From assembly GCF_001623525.1 (NCBI RefSeq), contig NZ_CP015225.1, positions 1,116,001 through 1,180,000 of the forward strand: a stretch of 64,000 bases of DNA, read 5' to 3'. The stretch's first letter is position 1. Each line of letters begins with the position of its first letter. Source of the DNA: Pseudomonas fluorescens. Lineage in GTDB: Bacteria; Pseudomonadota; Gammaproteobacteria; Pseudomonadales; Pseudomonadaceae. The notes below the pieces were generated by a model that ran no database searches, had not been told where the DNA came from, and saw only the letters and a program-made list of their open reading frames with translations. The translations under genes and the position numbers were made by a program. Of the stretch, positions 60,687-64,000 are shown piece by piece.

Positions 60687-62249
60687 ATGAACGATAGGCT
60701 GCTGCAAGTTCGCAATATCAAGAAAACCTTTCCGGGTGTCGTCGCGCTCAACGGCGTACAGCTCGAAGTCGGAAGAGGTGAAGCCCATGCTTTGCTCGGT
60801 GAAAACGGGGCAGGCAAGTCGACCATCCTAAAGATCCTGGCCGGAGCTCAGCCTGCGGACGCTGGTCAAGGCTCACTTGAATTCAATGGTCACGTGCTTG
60901 GGGAGCATGACACCCCCATACGTCGCCAGGAGGTAGGCATCATTACGATCTACCAGGAATTCAATCTTATCGCCGACATGTCAGTCGCCGAAAATATGTA
61001 CCTCGGCCGTGAACCACTACGACATGGTTTCGTTGACTGGAAGCAGATGTTCAGTGACGCGCAGCATGTTCTGGACGATCTTGGTCTGCACATTACGCCA
61101 AGGACAATGGTTCGCAAGCTGAGCGTGGCAGAGCAGCAAATGGTCGAGATCGCCAAGGCGCTCACCATGAATGCAAAGCTCATCATCATGGATGAACCTA
61201 CTGCTGCGCTCAGTGGCCGTGAAGTCGACAAGCTGCACGAAATCATTACAGATTTGAAGGCTAAAGGGATCAGCATCATCTATGTGTCGCACAAGCTCAA
61301 CGAAGTGAAGGCTTGTTGTGATCGCTATACCATTTTTCGCGACGGAGCCTACATCACCTCTGGCGACGTTTGCGACGTTAGTGTTGATGACATTGTTCGA
61401 CTGATGGTTGGCCGGGACGTGGAGTTTGTCCGCAAACCGCTCACGGGAGCACCAGGTGAGGTGATGCTGAAGGTGCAAAGTGTTTCCAGGACAGCCGCTG
61501 GTGGAGGACGGAGTCTTCATGCGACGCCATTGCTCGACATGTCCGTCGATGTACGGGCGGGGGAAATTGTTGGTTTCGCTGGGCTGGTGGGAGCAGGCCG
61601 CACAGAGTTGGCTCGCGTGATTTTCGGTGCCGACGGATGCGATGAAGGGATGATCTACGTCAATGGGCGCCAAGTCTCTCCATTCAAATCTCCCAGAGAA
61701 GGTATCGCCGCTGGCGTTGCGCTTGTTCCTGAGGACAGGAAGCAACAGGCCTGCTTTTTGAGCCACTCAATACGCTGGAATATGAGTTTGCCGAGTCTGG
61801 GCGGATTGCAGCGTTGGGGCATGTTTATTGATGACCGGGCTGAAACCCAGCTCATCCAGGACTACCAGAAGCGACTGCGCATCAAGATGTCTAACGACAG
61901 CGTTGCCATTGGAACGCTGTCTGGAGGCAACCAACAGAAAGTGATCCTGGCTCGCTGTATGGCCCTCAAGCCGAAGGTGCTCATCGTCGATGAGCCAACG
62001 CGCGGCATCGACGTAGGGGCCAAGGCGGAAGTTCATCAGCTTCTGTTCGACATGGCCCGTGCCGGCGTCGCTGTGATAGTGATTTCTTCCGAGTTACCTG
62101 AAGTCATGGCGGTCAGCGATCGGATTGTCACGTTCCGTGAAGGACAAATAACCGGAATTGTCTCCGCTGATGAGGCTACTGAAGAGCTTCTCATGGCGCG
62201 TATGGCTCAAGGAGTGAGTTCATCGTTTTCGCAGCAAGGCGTGGCCTGA
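60687..62249 (+). CDS. RbsA-type ABC transporter ATPase, double domain (right arm)
   Basis: 520 aa. First ABC domain: Walker A GENGAGKS, signature KLSVAEQQMVEIAK, Walker B LIIMDEPTAALS. Second: degenerate Walker A (VGAGRTEL), signature TLSGGNQQKVILAR and Walker B VLIVDEPTRGID, the sugar-importer pattern of RbsA. It belongs to the right-arm importer with the tandem binding proteins. The C-terminal MAQGVSSSFSQQGVA is longer than usual. Confidence 0.92.
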   Translation: MNDRLLQVRNIKKTFPGVVALNGVQLEVGRGEAHALLGENGAGKSTILKILAGAQPADAGQGSLEFNGHVLGEHDTPIRRQEVGIITIYQEFNLIADMSVAENMYLGREPLRHGFVDWKQMFSDAQHVLDDLGLHITPRTMVRKLSVAEQQMVEIAKALTMNAKLIIMDEPTAALSGREVDKLHEIITDLKAKGISIIYVSHKLNEVKACCDRYTIFRDGAYITSGDVCDVSVDDIVRLMVGRDVEFVRKPLTGAPGEVMLKVQSVSRTAAGGGRSLHATPLLDMSVDVRAGEIVGFAGLVGAGRTELARVIFGADGCDEGMIYVNGRQVSPFKSPREGIAAGVALVPEDRKQQACFLSHSIRWNMSLPSLGGLQRWGMFIDDRAETQLIQDYQKRLRIKMSNDSVAIGTLSGGNQQKVILARCMALKPKVLIVDEPTRGIDVGAKAEVHQLLFDMARAGVAVIVISSELPEVMAVSDRIVTFREGQITGIVSADEATEELLMARMAQGVSSSFSQQGVA

Positions 62250-62286
62250 ATGGGCCGCACCCGCATCATCTATCGAGTAAATAAAA

Positions 62287-63290
62287 ATGATCAAGCCAGC
62301 ATCGAGTGAATCAGTCGTGGAACGCCGGAAAAAGATTGAGATGGTCGGGTTCTTCGAGAAGTATGGCGTGTTGTTGTTTCTCGTCGCACTTATCGTCATT
62401 TTCACCCTTTACAACCCGATGTTCCTGTCTGCGCGAAACATCAAAAACATCCTTACCGAAGTGTCGATCTACGGGATCATAGGTGTGGGAATGACCTATG
62501 TGATTCTCACCGGGGGGAATCGATCTTGCAGTGGGATCGTTGCTCGCATTCGCAGCCATCAGCGGTGCATTTTTGATGCAGGCATTGGGGGGCGACTTCT
62601 TCATGGGGTGGCTCGTTGCGATGCTCGCAGCGTGTGCTGTCGGCACAATGGCGGGCTACCTCCATGGCAAGGTGGTGACGCGGTTCGGCGTACCCGCATT
62701 CATCGTGACGCTTGGCGGTTTGACCGTATGGCGCGGTGCGACACTCATTGTGAATGATGGCGCGCCTGTGAGCGGTTTCAATGAAGCCTTCCGCTGGTGG
62801 GGAAGAGGGGGACGTACTGGGCGTACCGGTTCCTGTCCTGGTCTTTCTGGTTGTCGCTCTAGTGGGATACGTAGCTCTGCGCTACACCCGATATGGCCGG
62901 CAGGTATATGCCGTTGGCGGTAACCCCGAGGCAGCGCGACTCTCAGGCCTGAGTGTTCAATCCGTCGTTCTGAGTGTTTATGTAATCACCGGTTTCCTTG
63001 CAGGGCTGGCTGGATTCCTGCTCTCTGCCCGACTTGGATCGGCTGAGGCTGTTGCCGGCACGGGTTACGAACTGCGCATTATCGCTTCAGTGGTGATCGG
63101 CGGCACCAGTCTGTTTGGTGGTTTAGGCGGCGTCGGCGGCACGATTGTCGGAGCGTTGCTCATCGGCGTACTCATCAATGGTCTCGTGATCATGAACGTG
63201 TCCGCTTACTACCAGCAAGTGGTCATTGGAATCATCATCGTGCTGGCGGTCGGTTTCGATACGTATGCCAAATCCAGAGGCAAATCTTGA
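62287..63290 (+). pseudogene. RbsC-type ABC permease with two apparent frameshifts at G runs
   Basis: Three overlapping frames together encode one permease. Frame 1 gives the N-terminus up to GVGMTYVILTGG; frame 2 resumes with GSLLAFAAISGAFLMQALGG to FNEAFRWWG; frame 3 goes on from DVLGVPVPVLVFLVVALVGY through YTRYGRQVYAVGGNPEAARL to the end. The first break is at the G6 run 62512-62517, the second at the G runs 62799-62802 or 62807-62811. Removing one G at each restores a 333-aa product. Either the gene is broken or the G runs contain sequencing errors. It would be the only permease of the right-arm importer. Confidence 0.85.
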
Positions 63291-63406
63291 TTTGGCTGAA
63301 ACACTGGAGAAAGTGATTTGTAAGCGTCCCACTGGAGCCGTACCTGTAAGTGTCTTTACCGGTCCACCTCGCAAGGTTGGCTCCAGGCTGTAACCACACG
63401 ATGTAA

Positions 63407-64000
<594 letters not shown>

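Overview
The window looks like a chromosome segment of a Pseudomonas of the fluorescens/putida type. It carries a MexF/OprN-type efflux pump, an integrative conjugative element (ICE) backbone of the PFGI-1/ICEclc class known from Pseudomonas, and a large catabolic island. Family names are given from recognition of the translated proteins; no database search was run.

Layout. (1) 1-4055: the 3' part of a mexF-like RND pump gene overlapping an oprN-like channel gene, both on +. (2) 4056-4571: a spacer holding a degenerate HU-type DNA-binding protein gene on -. (3) 4572-20795: the ICE conjugation module on -, read right to left from pilL through traD to the VirB4/TraC-type ATPase. It is interrupted at 12191-13985 by an AT-rich + strand cargo pair: a membrane-protein gene split by an in-frame TAG, and a zinc metallopeptidase with an HEXXH motif. 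(4) 20849-33694: the ICE replication, partition and maintenance module on - (radC-like, STY4534-like, an XRE regulator, topB, ssb, DUF3158, PFL_4669, STY4528, DUF2857, parB, parA, alpA). The genes expected beyond the ATPase (PFL_4709 to 4711 types, traG), the relaxase and the integrase are not in the window, and the ATPase gene abuts the HU remnant and the efflux operon. The element is therefore truncated or rearranged here. (5) 33695-39784: a scarred junction with cytochrome b561, a tiny lipoprotein, an LLM flavin monooxygenase with an FMN reductase, a Bcr/CflA-type MFS pump, a SnoaL-like protein and two gene remnants.

(6) 39864-64000: a catabolic island with a roughly mirrored plan. The left arm (39.9-47.2 kb) has a TIM-barrel sugar isomerase/dehydratase, a LysR regulator, an SDR and a ribose-type ABC importer. 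The centre (47.5-53.5 kb) has a Gfo/Idh/MocA dehydrogenase, an SDR, a Dabb protein, a hydroxyquinol-type intradiol dioxygenase, a second LysR regulator, maleylacetate reductase and an NTF2-like protein. The right arm (54.3-64 kb) has a paralogous isomerase, an inositol-dehydrogenase-like enzyme, a FucP-type symporter, an SDR, two tandem substrate-binding proteins, an ABC ATPase, a permease with two frameshifts and a LamB-type porin running off the window.

The working inference is that the island imports a polyol, cyclitol or glycoside, oxidises and dehydrates it to an aromatic triol, and opens that ring through maleylacetate to 3-oxoadipate. A palindrome, TTATTTC-N6-GRAATAA, lies upstream of both operons carrying ring-cleavage genes and is probably the operator of the central LysR protein. 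The other notable signals are an 11-bp hairpin with a T6 tract that masks the Shine-Dalgarno (SD) sequence of pilL, and a 16-bp stem in an 865-bp gene-free stretch of the ICE.
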